NCBI RefSeq assembly: GCF_022458985.1 | Contig: NC_061773.1 | Coordinates: 5,028,001-5,092,000 of the forward strand | Direction of reading: 5' to 3' | Source of the DNA: Mugil cephalus | Taxonomy: Eukaryota; Chordata; Actinopteri; Mugiliformes; Mugilidae | Length of the DNA stretch: 64,000 nucleotides | In this document: positions 1-16,039 of the stretch, one piece after another | Position numbering within the stretch: the first letter of the stretch is position 1 | How the letters are laid out: each line of letters starts with the position of its first letter | Made by a program: the position numbers and the translations under genes | Notes under the pieces: generated by a model | The model's input: the letters and a program-made list of their open reading frames with translations, nothing else | Databases searched by the model: none | Told to the model about the DNA's origin: nothing

Positions 1-1344
1 ATATACAATGTATCGTAATTTATAAATAATCAGAAATAGTCATAATTGCACAACATCAAAGTGTAGCATAGTGCTCTGCAAATAATTGTCATCATTTTTG
101 TAATTTTCATCAAACTGACCTAATGTATTTCAACCTGTCTCTTCTCTGATATCACAGCCAGGGGGAGCCATGGTTTCCTTGAGGGATATAAGAGACTGTG
201 TCTGTGTTACATATACTTTAATGTTGTTAAAGACAGTGGGGCATACATACTGTACATTAACTTCCTCTGAGCATGCCGCTTACTGTATCTGGACAATTCC
301 TTAGTGCACCTCATCAGTGATCAGACATCAGAGGTTCGACTGTGTACAACCAACGCTGACAGAAAAAAAAAAAAAAAAAAAAAACAGCAGTTATGTCCTC
401 ATTCCAGTGAGCACACACCCTTCTGGGCATTTCTGATTTATAAAAGACGTTATCATGCGATAGAACAGACAGACACAGAGTGTTGGCAAAACTGACAATA
501 AAGGGATGAAAATGTATAAGATTTACACTGGCCATAGAGAGTGTGTATAAATGTTGCTCTGATTCTTCATTAATTTCTAATAATATTAAATCAGTGCTCC
601 AAGTCAGTTTATTATCCAGGAAATCCGCTTTCCATTCTCTCATCATCGCCTCATAGAAAAACAGCACCTTTCTCCCAGCCTTTTTCAGATTAATGTATCT
701 TAAACCTGCAGAATATGTACAAATAGTTCACCTGCCGAGGTTGAGTGAGATGTTTAAAACTATTAATGCGCCAGACATTGCTGTAATATGTTAATCAAAT
801 TACAATCCTATCAAATTATTTTATATATCTGTAGTAGCTGTGGCTAACAAGGCTTACTAACCCCCGGTACGGCCTGTAACAAAGAGGACATTCTGTAGGT
901 GATCTGACAGAACATGGGTCAAATAGACTCAGCTGGGCAGTAGAACAATAAAAGAACACTAAATGCAGAACACTCCATGCAATTAAAACACACTATTCAT
1001 TAAACCATGCAAATCAAAGTCTATTGCACTTGCCCAGCTTCTGTCTCTCCGTAACCCAACCATTGCTATACGTTAAAACAAGATGCTTTGGCTCAGGTTT
1101 ACCCCTAAAATCCACCAGGTCCGTCCGCGTTGAGTATTGGAAGCGTCGTGTCATCGCGAGTAATACGCGCCCATTAAAGTAAATGCATCGACCTCCACCG
1201 GCTCCGTAGTGCTCCGTTTCAGACGCGTCCCAGAAGCGTCTCAATGCTCGACCACGCAGGCATTACGCCTCTGTTCTATTTTTGACGCTCGATGCGAGCG
1301 ACATGCATCATTGCACCAGGAGAGGAAATCCGACACAGGATCAA
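1..1344. repeat. Segmental duplication, copy 1
   Basis: This stretch is nearly collinear with 53297-54668, with scattered substitutions and small indels, for example an A-run of about 23 at 361-383 that is interrupted and shorter in the other copy. No exon of the receptor family is visible in it. A minus-strand open frame at 314-667 has a counterpart in copy 2 (53623-54003), but the shared frame contains indels and ends in the A-run, so I do not call it a gene. Because copy 2 lies just downstream of gene D, this copy suggests that another D-like gene ends shortly before base 1. Confidence 0.8.
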
Positions 1345-1758
1345 TGTAAAACACTGGAGTTGGGGTAGTTGTAGGTGAGGATCCACATGCAGGACTACTG
1401 ATGAAGCAGGATCTCAAACAAAAAGGTTTTTAATAATTAACAAAAAGCGCTGCGCACGGCAGGAAAACCAAAAATACAAAAGACATGACGTGGACCAAGG
1501 ACGAGGAAACATGGAACATGGCGTGGAGACGTAAAGGTAACATAAACGACGCGACAAGGAACAAAGGGAAAGGCAGGGCTATCTATACACATGAGGACTG
1601 AGGGATGACAAGACACAGGTGAAACACATGATGACAATCAACGCAGGTGACACAAATAAACAATCAAGAGACAAGGAGAAACAAAACAGGAAATCCAGCA
1701 ACTTAACAAAATAAAACAGAAAACACAACATGACATGGACAGACGTGGAACCTTGACG
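1345..1758 (-). mobile_element. Solo-LTR-like repeat, minus orientation
   Basis: Read on the minus strand, this element resembles the complete copy at 59621-60116: a TG..CA-type terminus (ccttgac near 1758 and tgtaaaac at 1345), a TATA-like stretch and a run toward attaaa. It has diverged and lost part of its length. A third, truncated copy lies at 54669-54945. Assignment to an LTR rests mainly on the clean copy at 59621. Confidence 0.5.
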
Positions 1759-2040
1759 GAACAACATGACACAGACACGTATACGTGGGCTGCTGGTGCA
1801 GCGACCGGCTCTGGAACGTGGTCTGTCGGAGTCAACAGCTCCTCAGGATCGGGGACATGGACTTCCGGAGTAAACGGCTCCCCAGGAACGTGGACAACGT
1901 TCCTCAGGAACAGTAACGTGTGGTGCTGCGGGCAGCCAGGTCCGGGGCGCAGGCACTGGGAGCGCTCGCATACGACTTTCTCCTTCCCACCTTCAACAAC
2001 CTGTTTGCTCTCTGACCTGGCCTATATTGGTTGTGTCACA
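1759..2040. other. GC-richer degenerate tandem unit next to the LTR
   Basis: An imperfectly repeated unit of roughly 45 bases (around 1810-1910) alternates ggaacgtgg-like and aacggctcc-like words. It may be internal sequence of the retroelement whose LTR precedes it. The plus-strand open frame 1735-2043 simply reads through this repeat and is not a convincing gene. Confidence 0.35.
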
Positions 2041-3100
2041 TGATTTGAAACAAGTGAAATCAATTTTGAGTGGTTGTGTTTAATCAATAACATTTGTTCT
2101 CTATTTGCATTTGATTGTTGCCACTTGTGTTTACCAGTACGGATGACATGTGCATTAAAGTGCAGAATGTGTTTTGAGAATGAGAATGTGTTTAGAGTTC
2201 TGCTGAAAAGTCTTAAGTGAGATCTGCAATATTGTGTTTTATCATGTGAAATGATTTAAGGTATTGATAACAGACTGCACAATTAGCTAAATGAGTTCAG
2301 GCAACTGCGAACTTTGTTCGGCCAATGGCTTCTAGTGTTTTAGCAATTGAGGAAAACTGTAAATGTCATTTCATCACAAATGTCTTCAAAATGCTACTCA
2401 TGTTTGTTGCTAGGGGGCGCACACACTGCACTAGGGAGGTTAAGGTCTGAGCTACGCACCACAGAATAAATTCTACAGTGAAGCTACTAACGTGAGCTCT
2501 TCATGTGTGTCTTTTTTTTCATCAGACAGGTGGGTTATTGTTCCTCCAGAATGCACATGCACATCACAGTCTTAAAGATAACCATGTTGTTGATGTCGTA
2601 TATAAGTATTGGTTTGTATAAAAGTAACAGTGTCAGAGTTTATGTAGTAGTATTGTGTGATTTATTGGACCATTCAATAACATGCTAATATGCTAAACTA
2701 GTGGACACATTGCTTTACATTGAAGATGCTAACAAGCTAATCTGCATCTCTTAATAAGGCTGTGAATTCACGACTTGGTTCACTAAGTATTTGGAGTTGT
2801 TGTTTTTTGTGCTTAATTAATGATGTTGTAGCATTTGGTTAAAGGAACAGGCTGTGTCATTGACTTTGTTAATTTGTACTGAACAGGTTTTATCCACTTA
2901 ATGTTTCATTCTTTATTCATTTTATTTTGGTTATTGGACGGCCGCTCTACCTCCTGAGCTACTGCTGTCCAAAACAGTACCTCCGTCCATGGGGGCAACA
3001 CTAACTCCCAGGCTCCTCCTACCCTTAGCTGTCCTGCCTTATGTCTGATCCTTTCTCCCTCATTTACACATTGTGACGTTTGTCTGTATGTTTTCTTTTA
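2041..3100. other. AT-rich intergenic sequence, nothing recognised
   Basis: I see no exon of the receptor family, no long conserved open frame and no clear repeat ends here. The small frame at 2503-2688 has no recognisable features. Confidence 0.5.
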
Positions 3101-3139
3101 CAGGTGCTGGCTAATATGCCTATTCTCCTTTCTAGCAGC

Positions 3140-3560
3140 AAAGGAATACCAGTTCTTCCCAGGCAGCAACCTCCAGGTCGGAGCGATGAAGCCAATGTGC
3201 AAGTGCAAAAAACTGCAGTTCATCGAGCGGCCACTTGGGGTGGCTCCAGAAGGGAGCAAATCCCCATCAACCCCCATGTTAAAAACCCCATTTTTGGTCT
3301 CAATAGTGTATTTCACTATTCATGACAACTGTACATGGGATGATTTTTTTCTAACTCTCGTTTATTTTTAATTAAAGTTCAAATTTTTGCATGATAAAGG
3401 ATGTTCCTGCTTTAAGTGACAGGCTGTAGCTTGAGCCAGCAGCTGGTATCCGAGTGTGGGCGGAGCAATGCTCATCCAACATGGCGACCCACTTCAGGCT
3501 TCATTGTTGAGGTTCAAAATCCAATGGGTGAGGTCACGATGGATTTGTCCATAGTTTGTC
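3140..3560 (+). repeat. Dispersed repeat X, copy 1
   Basis: Copies of the same sequence occur at 16040-16480 and 21290-21450. Shared words include ggagcgatgaagcc, tgcagttcatcga-like and catagaccccatgtta-like strings, followed by a segment ending in ttcactattcatgacaactg and then ccaatgggtga. The orientation is the same as in the second copy. This looks like a medium-copy fish repeat, SINE or non-autonomous DNA element; the class is unknown to me. Confidence 0.7.
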
Positions 3561-3561
3561 C

Positions 3562-4110
3562 AATTGCAGCTACTAAGCATTTCAGAACCTGGTTGTGACG
3601 GCAGGTATATCAGCCTTGAGAAAGACTGCAACCTGTCAGAATATGGCTAAGTGTACATACACAAGAACACAGTGGAAAGGCAGCATCCTCCCCAGGTTCT
3701 GGGGAGATGTCAGGACATCATTATAAATCTAATCCTGCTAGTCTCCATGCTCCACAGCTCTCTCCACTTAAACTTCCTTTTCTCTACACTCTCCCAGTTC
3801 AGCCACTGTCCTTGCTTAGCCTTAGTTCATCTTACTGCTTCCTCTTGCTGATGAATCTCCTCCACTATCATCTTTCTCTTTCTGCCTTGCGCCACAGCTC
3901 TAGGCCTCAATACCCTTGCTGTACATGACCCATGATATCCCCATGCCTGAGGGCAGCCTGTCCTTGCTGTACTGCACCTTTCAGATTCCACTTCCTCCCT
4001 GTATCACTGTGGGTGTGGAACACCTGACTACTGGATCCTTTGACTGAGTGAGAGTCTAGTTACTGGGAGCTCCAGTATCCTTTCCCATTTGTAACCGGGG
4101 CAGCTGTACA
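3562..4110 (-). mobile_element. R2-like (RLE) LINE fragment, downstream part
   Basis: This piece matches 38140-38790, where the same element encodes a C-terminal zinc finger and endonuclease region on the minus strand. The match is clear at cagctactaagcatttcagaa and at ttactgggagctccagtat. The open frame is destroyed here. Its continuation resumes at 5126, so the element is split by about 1 kb of foreign DNA. Confidence 0.65.
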
Positions 4111-5125
4111 CCTCTGACAATGCGACAATGCCACTCTGGGACTTTCACCCAGAGAATACCACACTGAATACAGGTTCTTATGTAAAAAAAAAAAAAAAGG
4201 AGAGGTGCATTGCTAGTATTGAACAACTTTCAGTTTTTATTTACAAGTAAATCTCACATCAGCTAAATGGTAGGAGGACTTAGCCTAAAAGTAAAGCTAT
4301 ATTATTGCAAAAATATTTCTATATGCCAAAATGTCACTACACTGAAACATTTACGAGCACAGGGTGACTGTCAGAGAGACCTACAGGGGTGGGGGAGCGA
4401 AGGGGAGAGGAGCCACCACTAGCAACTATCCAAAGGGGGTTCACACACACACTGCAAAACAAAAGACACAAATTAGGGCTCAACAAATATTAAACATGCA
4501 AATAAAACTAAAATGAGGAAACACTCCACCCAGTGAGCCACCACTTGCACACCTATGACCATCCCACCTGTACTGGCACTGACAGAACCCCAGAATAGGA
4601 TTAAGAGGATCAGAGTTAATTTACGAAAATAAGAAGAAGGGAACAAAGAAAACTAAACTGACTAACTGGTCCTACACAGAAGCAAGGGAAGTACTAGGTG
4701 CATGTGCCAGAAGTATGTTTAAAAAAAAGACAAAGAGCATAACCTCACTAGATATTGATATTATTATATCTCATAATGATTTTCCTCCGTTCCTTAGATT
4801 TCCCACTTTCTGTTACACTCTTAAAACTATTCTCCCTGTTCCTGCCTTCTGCAACCCTGCATACATCTCTTCCCTCTCCCTTTCATATCCATGACAAGCA
4901 GCAATCACATGCTCCACTGTCTCCCTCTCTGCACAGCTACACAGACCAGCTGGATGTTTCCCTAATATATTGAGTGTGTTATTCAATCTACTGTGCCCTA
5001 TTCTTAATCTGCTCATGATCACTTGCTCTGCTCTGCTACCTCCGTAATTTATATATATTTATATATATATATTGCCAGGAGACAATAGCCTCACCTATTT
5101 GGAAACACTGATTTGAGGGGGTGTG
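4111..5125 (-). mobile_element. Insertion carrying a second LINE fragment
   Basis: This segment interrupts the LINE at 3562-5680. A minus-strand frame at 4813-5022 encodes a stretch typical of the end of LINE ORF2 proteins that carry RNase H: R-L-R-I-G-H-S-R-L, then C-x-C and a V-E-H-V-I..C spaced cysteine/histidine set. The family (I, Nimb or similar) is uncertain. The 4111-4700 part is noncoding with a 15-A run near 4184, and a short (TA)n lies at 5047-5073. Confidence 0.45.
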
Positions 5126-5680
5126 GCCGAACAGGCAGAGAAGGGAGGGGCAGCTCTACCCATCACACATACAAGGCTGTGCTGCAGCGTGGGACACTAA
5201 GCCATTTTCTGATAGATACATTAATCATACTTTCTAGCTTTGAACCTTTGAAAGAGGAATCTCATACACTGTCTGTGGCCACATTAGCTCGGGCAATAAA
5301 CCAAATAGCAATGACCTTAACTTTCCTGGGAGCCCTGATTGGCCTATTCTTGAAGTGCCTTGAATCATGTCTTGCCTCAACCATTGAAACTGCAATTTAT
5401 CACTGAGACTTGCATCATACCATCTTCCTAAACTCTTCACTGGCTTCTCTAACACTGTGGGAACCACCTCATCATTTATAACAAAACTCTTATCTACACC
5501 ATTTCCTTTACCTATTGAAATACTAGATTTACTTGGCTTCACTTTCATCCTAGCCCACTGCAGGTTGCTGTTTAACTTATCCAACAGTCTGCAAGTACAT
5601 GGAGTGGTTGACATAGCAGTCGTCATGTCACCCATGTAGGCCCTAATTGGGGGGAGACAAAGTCCTCTATGTTGAGTTTG
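5126..5680 (-). mobile_element. R2-like (RLE) LINE fragment, reverse transcriptase part
   Basis: The minus frame 5234-5683 encodes the C-terminal part of a non-LTR reverse transcriptase. It holds the catalytic-loop remnant Y-M-G-D (normally Y-M-D-D, so an active-site Asp is lost), then L-L-D-K-L-N-S-N-L-Q-W-A-R-M and V-K-S-L-G-R-W-Y. The same element at 38870-39300 reads L-D-D at this site after a stop. Both copies are dead. Confidence 0.7.
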
Positions 5681-5890
5681 CACGTGGAAAAGGCGTGCGT
5701 TTTGATAAGTGGTGTCACGCCAGCAAGACGAAGGATTTTGTGCAGCTGAGAGAGCTGGTGCTTCTAGAGGAGTTCAAAAGGTGCCTGCCAGAGCGCATTG
5801 TTGTGTATTTAAATGAACAAAACGAGCTGGGTTTGAAAACTGACTTGCCTAGCCAAAAGAAAAAGGTTTCAACAAAACAACAGGTTTTCT
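5660..5890 (+). mobile_element. Gypsy-type gag fragment
   Basis: The plus-strand frame encodes F-D-K-W-C-H, then D-F-V-Q-L-R-E-L and F-K-R-C-L-P-E-R, which matches the SCAN-like region of gag in fish Gypsy elements. The reading continues past 5890 but loses similarity. It lies upstream of pol fragments in the same orientation at 7340-8585, so these are probably parts of one decayed element. Confidence 0.6.
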
Positions 5891-6984
5891 ACCCTCACTC
5901 CCTAACAACAAAACAAGAGAAAAGATGGTCAAAAGTAAAAGGCTACTCACCCCTACTAATATGGTACTGCGAACTATTACTACTATTTACAATATTTACA
6001 AATCGCGGCCTCCGGACTTCCTCCAATCAGCGGCCTCCAGCTGCACGCGCCCATCCTGGAAAACACAAGGACACAGCTCCCCCCCTGGACAGGGAGGGAC
6101 AACACAACAGAAAGAACAAAACAAAATGCAAATTATGACCACTACAGTCATAACACCTCCCTACAGCATCTCCAAGCCCTAATAGTCACCTCCATTGTCA
6201 CTGTAAAAGCTTGTGGAGAGATTGCACATCCTGCTGTTATGCCTACCTCCAGCTGCCGCAACTGTAGAGTACTCTGCTGTGGTAAAGCAGAGCTGTACAT
6301 CTGAAAAATAGATTTTGACTAGGCCCTTGATACTACCTGGGACTCTAATGAAGTCAAAAGCTTCCCATAGCAGACTATGAGGTAATGACAAGTAGCGTCT
6401 TCAGTTCTGAGAGACTGGTGGAAAGTTGAGGTTTAAATAGGAAAACTCTGTGGATAAAAGCCATCAGAAACTTGCTTGACTTGTTTCTGTAATAACCAGA
6501 AACTGGTGCCACAAATTTCCATTAACGGCTGGGTACTTACCCGTTGTTAAGGAGGGGGACTGTGTAATAAAAGCTGCAAAGGAGGGAGTCACACAGCTGC
6601 AAGGGTCAGGCAGAGGGGGATGAGCATGTGAGAGAGGCATGTGAGGCCTATGTCAGGGAGGATCAGGTAGGAACTTTCTTTCTTTCTAGGGTGCCATCCC
6701 AGGGGATTGGAGGACCTAAGTGGACAGGGGTCGGGACCAACACATCCACCAACGATGGGAAAGTTAAGTCTAAAACACGACTCCTCCCCACCTGTAGACA
6801 ACCGAACATATTCATTTTGTTGAAACAATTAGATGAGGTCCATGTGCATGTATTTCTATATTCTATATATTTGAATAAATAGGTTAACAACAAGAAGTTG
6901 TTATAGTGTTTTTTCCAGAGGAATTAACGAACACACTGACAGTGTCTAATCTGCCATAAATACATATTTGGTTAATGATCAAAC
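5891..6984. other. No gene; decayed repeat-rich sequence
   Basis: Noncoding sequence between the gag-like and pol-like Gypsy fragments. The frames at 6179-6391, 6589-6828 and 6628-6893 overlap on both strands and show no recognisable domain. Confidence 0.4.
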
Positions 6985-7110
6985 ATCTGACACCATCAGG
7001 CTCAGCTGCTAAGATAATGAACATAAACCTGCTTAATGTCACTGTGTTAGTGTCGTCACTGTGGGCACGTTAGAATGTATATATTAGTATTCATCAGTTA
7101 AAATTTGTCT
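6985..7110 (+). repeat. Relic of the receptor-gene 5' flank
   Basis: The words ctgctaagataatgaacat, cctgcttaatgtcactgtg and gggcacgtta recur in the upstream flanks of gene B (25815-25900) and gene E (59160-59240), and partly upstream of gene A (10408-10460). No signal-peptide or Ig exon follows, so this is an orphan piece of the duplicated unit, cut off by the Gypsy fragments downstream. Confidence 0.6.
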
Positions 7111-7339
7111 AATAAAACTCACCTCAAACTTTCAGTTCCAGCGACGCCCTCGATGAGTGTTTTAAACCCTTCACTTTCAATGGTTTGGTGTCTCTGGCTT
7201 GTGATCCTGGGTTGTTCGAAGTCCGTAATCCTTTCCTTTGCCCTGCCATTTTCTAACCGGTCTTCATGTGGTTACAGTTCTGTGCTGTGCGGTGTGGAAA
7301 TGGGGTACATACTCCGATCTGTCCACCGGGTTTATGTCC

Positions 7340-8585
7340 AGTCTAAATTAATTTGTGGTGATTTCCCCCATGTCTGTCTGTCCAGATTTGCCCATCAAAG
7401 GCATTGATTTTCTGATGGGTAAAGACATAGCTGGAGGAAAAGTGACTCTTTCACTGGAGGTGTGAAGGTGGTGAAGACACTCACAAAGTTCTTCTCCACA
7501 TTCGGACTCCCTCGCACCATTCGTACTGACCAAGGGACTGACTTTCAGTCAAAACTGTTTGAATAGGTGCACGCTGTCTCTAGTGCATACCTGGAGTCGC
7601 AGGTTGCCCTACAACGGTGGCATCAAATGTTAAAGTCCATGCTGCGTAAATACTACTTGGAAAAGCAAAGAAGCTAGGATGACGGTGTCCCTTTTGTGTT
7701 TTTTTTTGCAGCCTGTGATGCTGTTCAGGAATCGTTAGGGTTCAGTCTGGCCCAACTCGTCTTTGCCAAACCCCACGCGGCCCGTTGCAAACCTTGTAGG
7801 AGAAGGTTTTATCCACTGGTGCCGCGTCTGCTACAAACATGTTAGATTGGTTTCGTTCCAATGCGGTTTCTCACTGATTACGCTGCCGCGTATGGAAGAC
7901 TGCATTGACAACTTGGGCTACACCAAATACATTACTAAACTAGACCTGTTAAAAGAATACTGGCAATTACCATTGACAGAGAGAGCATCCAGAATATCCG
8001 TATTCATCTCTCCCCATTATTTCCTTCAGTACACGGTCATGGCTTTTGTCATGTGCAACGTGTCTGCCACCATCCAGCGCCTTATGAACCATGTGTTGTC
8101 GGGTCTGTCAAACTGCCATGCTTATTTGGATGATCACATTGTGTGTGCTCACTCCTGGAAAGAGCATGTGCAGGTTGTCAACCAGGTGTCTACTAGCGGC
8201 AACCTCACCCTCAATCTGGCCAAATGTGACTTTCGTGAACCCACTGTCACTTATCTAGGTTGACAGGTGGGACTGGGGCAAGTGCGCCTGGTTGAAGCCA
8301 AGGTCTCTGCTGGTTCAAAATATCCTGTCGCCTCTGTCAGGAAAGCCCTGCATAGTGTTCGACTATTAACTTCTCCTCCGTGGTCCATCCCTTAACCAAC
8401 ATGCTCACTGTGCTTGCCACTCCCGACTTCACAAAACATTTCAAACCTGAGGTGGATGCCAGTGCAGTGGGCGCTGGTTCCAGCTCTGCATTGCAGAGGG
8501 GGTTGACCATCCAGCATGTCTCCAAAAAGTTTAGCACTCATCAGGCCAACTACTATGTTACGGCCTTGAGTCGTTGGCAGTAATG
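7340..8585 (+). mobile_element. Rearranged Gypsy pol fragments
   Basis: Several pol pieces lie in the plus orientation but in the wrong order. A short protease-to-integrase linker (M-G-K-D-I-A-G-G) is at about 7400-7440 and an integrase core piece (T-F-G-L-P-R-T-I-R-T-D-Q-G) at 7490-7560. Further integrase is at 7620-7780, then reverse transcriptase (7763-8263, with the catalytic Y-L-D-D), then an RNase H start (D-A-S-A-V-G-A-G) at 8440-8585. Normal Gypsy order is protease, reverse transcriptase, RNase H, integrase. Frameshifts and stops interrupt every piece, so nothing is functional. Confidence 0.75.
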
Positions 8586-8599
8586 CTCCCCTCTCACTG

Positions 8600-9765
8600 T
8601 ATGCGTTTGTGTGTCTGTCTATCTGTCTGTGTGTGTCTGTGTGTGAGTGTGTGGTTTTGTGTGCATGTCCAAGAGAGACAGTGTGTAGCATGAATAGATC
8701 ATTTCCTTGTTGATCAAGAACATCCTCCCGTGAGGGATGTTTTTAATGAGTCTTGCGTGAAATTCTTTTATTTCTACCACCTTTTATGGTGAAATAACTT
8801 TTAAATCAACATCCGATTCATCAATATGAACATTTATTATGCAAACTGCAACAACACTGAAAACAACAAAAGAGAACACAACAGAACATATGACCTGGAA
8901 TCAAAAGTTATATGCGATATGTGATGTATGTATTTTACAGAAACTGATTTTTAGCAAGCCATCCTCACATCTCCAGCTGGCTTGCTGGGAACGTACTATC
9001 TGAATTTGGAGCAGCCTCTGAAGGTATCAGCTGCTCATCAGCAGAGATGGTGGGGGACATTTCATTAGTGAGCGGAGAATGACCTGGAGTGAAGAGAAGG
9101 AGCAAAAATTATGAAGCATTTCAGTGCAGAGGAGGTCTTAGAAATGGTCACGCAGCCTTTATCAGGACTTATCTGAATAAGACACAAGCTTCAGGGGGAG
9201 TCTGACATGGAAAGATCACTGGAGCCCTTTACTCCTGAGAGTGTCTCTGACCTTTCCTCTGAACCATTCCTCTGACACTGTGGATCCTGCCCATCCTAAC
9301 AGTGAGTGGACAGCAAAAAATGGACAAGTCTGCATTCAGCACCACCGGCTTGATGCCACAGACCACAACATAGCACAACGTCTCGGCATGAGGTGGATGA
9401 GAGAAAGCTGGTACCTTTAGAGGCCCCTACAAATAGAGACGTTCCCTAACAATCCAGCGGAGTATGGGCTAAAAATATGTTTCTCTAAAATACACACATG
9501 TACATCACATATACCTTTGTTTCCAGGTCATGTGTTCTGTTGTGTTCTCTTTTGTTGTTGTTTTAATGTTGTCCATTGATGAATCAGATGTTGATTTAAA
9601 AGTTATTTCACCATAAAAGTTCATGCAAGACTCATGAAAAACATCCATCAAAGGAGGATGTTCTTTATCAACAATGACATCATCAGGTCATGCTACATAC
9701 TGTCTCCCTTGCACATGTAAACAAACCACACTCATACACAGACACACTCACACTTGTGGTCCTTG
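8600..9765. mobile_element. Element with long (about 300 bp) inverted repeats
   Basis: The left arm (about 8610-8950) returns as its reverse complement at about 9485-9760. Matching pairs include agagacagtgtgtagcatga with tcatgctacatactgtctcc, gaacatcctc with gaggatgttc, gtgaaataacttttaaatca with tgatttaaaagttatttcac, and aaaagagaacacaacagaac with its complement. The spacer (8950-9480) includes a short decayed frame (H-F-S-A-E-E-V-L-E-M-V) of the kind that starts some DNA transposases. A fold-back or non-autonomous DNA transposon is the simplest reading. Confidence 0.7.
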
Positions 9766-10387
9766 GTTGTCATGTGGCTCCATTATAATAAATGGGAAAA
9801 TTACAAGAATTTCATGCATCAACCTACAATGAGAAAATGATTGATAGTTTTCTTCTAAATGAAATGTTAACATCACAGAATGCATGGTTTTATACTGGAA
9901 TGGCAGTCAGATTAAAAACTGTAGTTATGATGGAAGTCTATGGGGAATTTTTGGCCACAAAGGTATCCAGAGGGAGTATCTGACACTACATAAAAATACT
10001 AATGCAATTGAAATCAATTTTATTGCTAATCTTTGACATATCCAAGACTATAATTACCACCAAAGTCCCATCAATCTCCTGTTATTTTATGAAAAATAAT
10101 TCATTTTTTTTGTAAACAACATTTAAAACTTTGTTCAGTGGCATTTAAAAGATGAAAATCCTGAAAATGATTGAAATTGTGGCACTTTTCAGCACGTCTG
10201 AAGTTGTTTAAATGATTCATGAAAAAAAGTAGAAAAAAATATTGAAGTATGAGGATTTTATGGCAGTTTCTTTATGCCTGTACATTTTTACCACAAAGGT
10301 GTCCAGAGGGTTCAAAATGCATCACAAGAGTATAAATGACATGTGAGAGTAAAAGATACTGGATTTCAAACATTTGGCTAAAGAGAA
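9766..10387. other. Noncoding; one short internal repeat
   Basis: No gene is seen. The phrase ccacaaaggt(a/g)tccagaggg occurs at about 9955 and again at 10292, with similar AT-rich surroundings, which suggests a duplicated or tandem noncoding repeat. Confidence 0.4.
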
Positions 10388-10920
10388 GAGTTCCTGCAAA
10401 AATTCAGTAACTGTGTTAGTGTCGTCACTGTGGCCATGTTAGCATGTCTCTATTAGTATTCAAGTCAAAGACCAGCTGGTCTCCAGTTGTTGGTTGGTCT
10501 TAGAGACGTGTTAGCCTCGATGAAGACTCTGTGTCAGGAGGAACAAACTCCACACGTCAACAAATTCTCCATTCATACCAACACAATAACAAATTTTCAC
10601 ACTAAACCAAAATAATTCAGTAAATGTTTTGTATTTTCAATGAGAGTGCTACTGTTCCCTGTATGTCTCAGTTTCTTGACTCATCTCAAACCACTTCACT
10701 GTGGTAGAGTTGATCAAAATATACTCGATAAAGATATCCTCGCCTTTGTGTGCTCATGTCTCAAAAGCGAGTTTAACAAACGTCTGCCCTGCTGTGGCTT
10801 GTTCATGTGACTGGCTTCTGTTCTTGTGGTGTTCCTGAGAACAACTTCTCTTAATGCAGGTGGAGGTCACAGTAGTCAGACTATAGAGTAGTGTAGTCCA
10901 TCACATAGTTCAGCTTCATC
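10388..10920 (+). promoter_or_regulatory. 5' flank of gene A
   Basis: Shared with the flanks of B (25850-26779) and E (59200-60638), though more diverged and shorter. The last 130 bases are almost identical in all three. They contain TTCCTGAGAA at 10832-10841, a TTC-N4-GAA site of the type bound by STAT6, 89 bases before the ATG. The diverged gene D also keeps a TTC-N4-GAA site in its flank. No clear TATA box was identified and the transcription start is unknown. Confidence 0.5.
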
Positions 10921-15480
<4,560 letters not shown>

Positions 15481-16039
15481 CAGCAGCAGTACCTCAGACC
15501 CTCTGCCCTTTGGACCAGCTCCAGATTTATTGCACATCTCTCCAAATCATTATTTTTCTTGCATGCTAGTTCTTAGAATAGTGTAATGGCTTTACATAAC
15601 TGCAGTCTCAGTCAATGGCTACGTTTGCATCGACAATATTTTTTACAACCCAATTGAAAACATTCAGATCCGAAATTTTAACTGAAGTGTTACTTGGATG
15701 CTTAATAAAATAATTTGATGAAATATACTGTACATGTTTTTATTTACCTGGAAACATGAGAGAATATGTTTGTGGCCAGGCAATAGGCAGCACTCTAAAA
15801 TAATAACAAACAGATACCACTAGGGATAATTAAAAGAGCCCTTGGACTTTGTAAAAAGGCTCATAGTTTGTTTTTGTTTTTTTTAAATCAGGGGACAAGA
15901 GTTAAGAACCAAGCAGGAGACAGAACTTCCAATTAAAACTAGATATACTGCAATAAAACATGGATGGTACCACCCGAAAATAAATTTACAATGAAACACT
16001 AAAAACACTACAGCTCTTATAACTCAGGTCAACTGCAGC
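15481..16039 (+). other. 3' UTR and flank of gene A
   Basis: Collinear with 20744-21240 behind A2: for example tcaatggctac(a/g)tttgcatcgacaatatttt and gagaatatgtttgtggccaggcaa occur in both. The duplication that made A2 therefore included at least 480 bases downstream of the stop. Confidence 0.7.
15714..15719 (+). promoter_or_regulatory. Candidate poly(A) signal of gene A
   Basis: AATAAA about 235 bases after the gene A stop, inside a 3' flank that is conserved with A2 (equivalent signal at 20970). It is the first canonical hexamer I see after the stop. Confidence 0.5.

Noticed and set aside
314-667. 117-residue minus-strand frame, partly kept in the duplicate at 53623-54003
   Set aside because: The shared part contains indels between copies and the end reads through an A-run; there is no splice or start context. 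It is possibly a decayed repeat.
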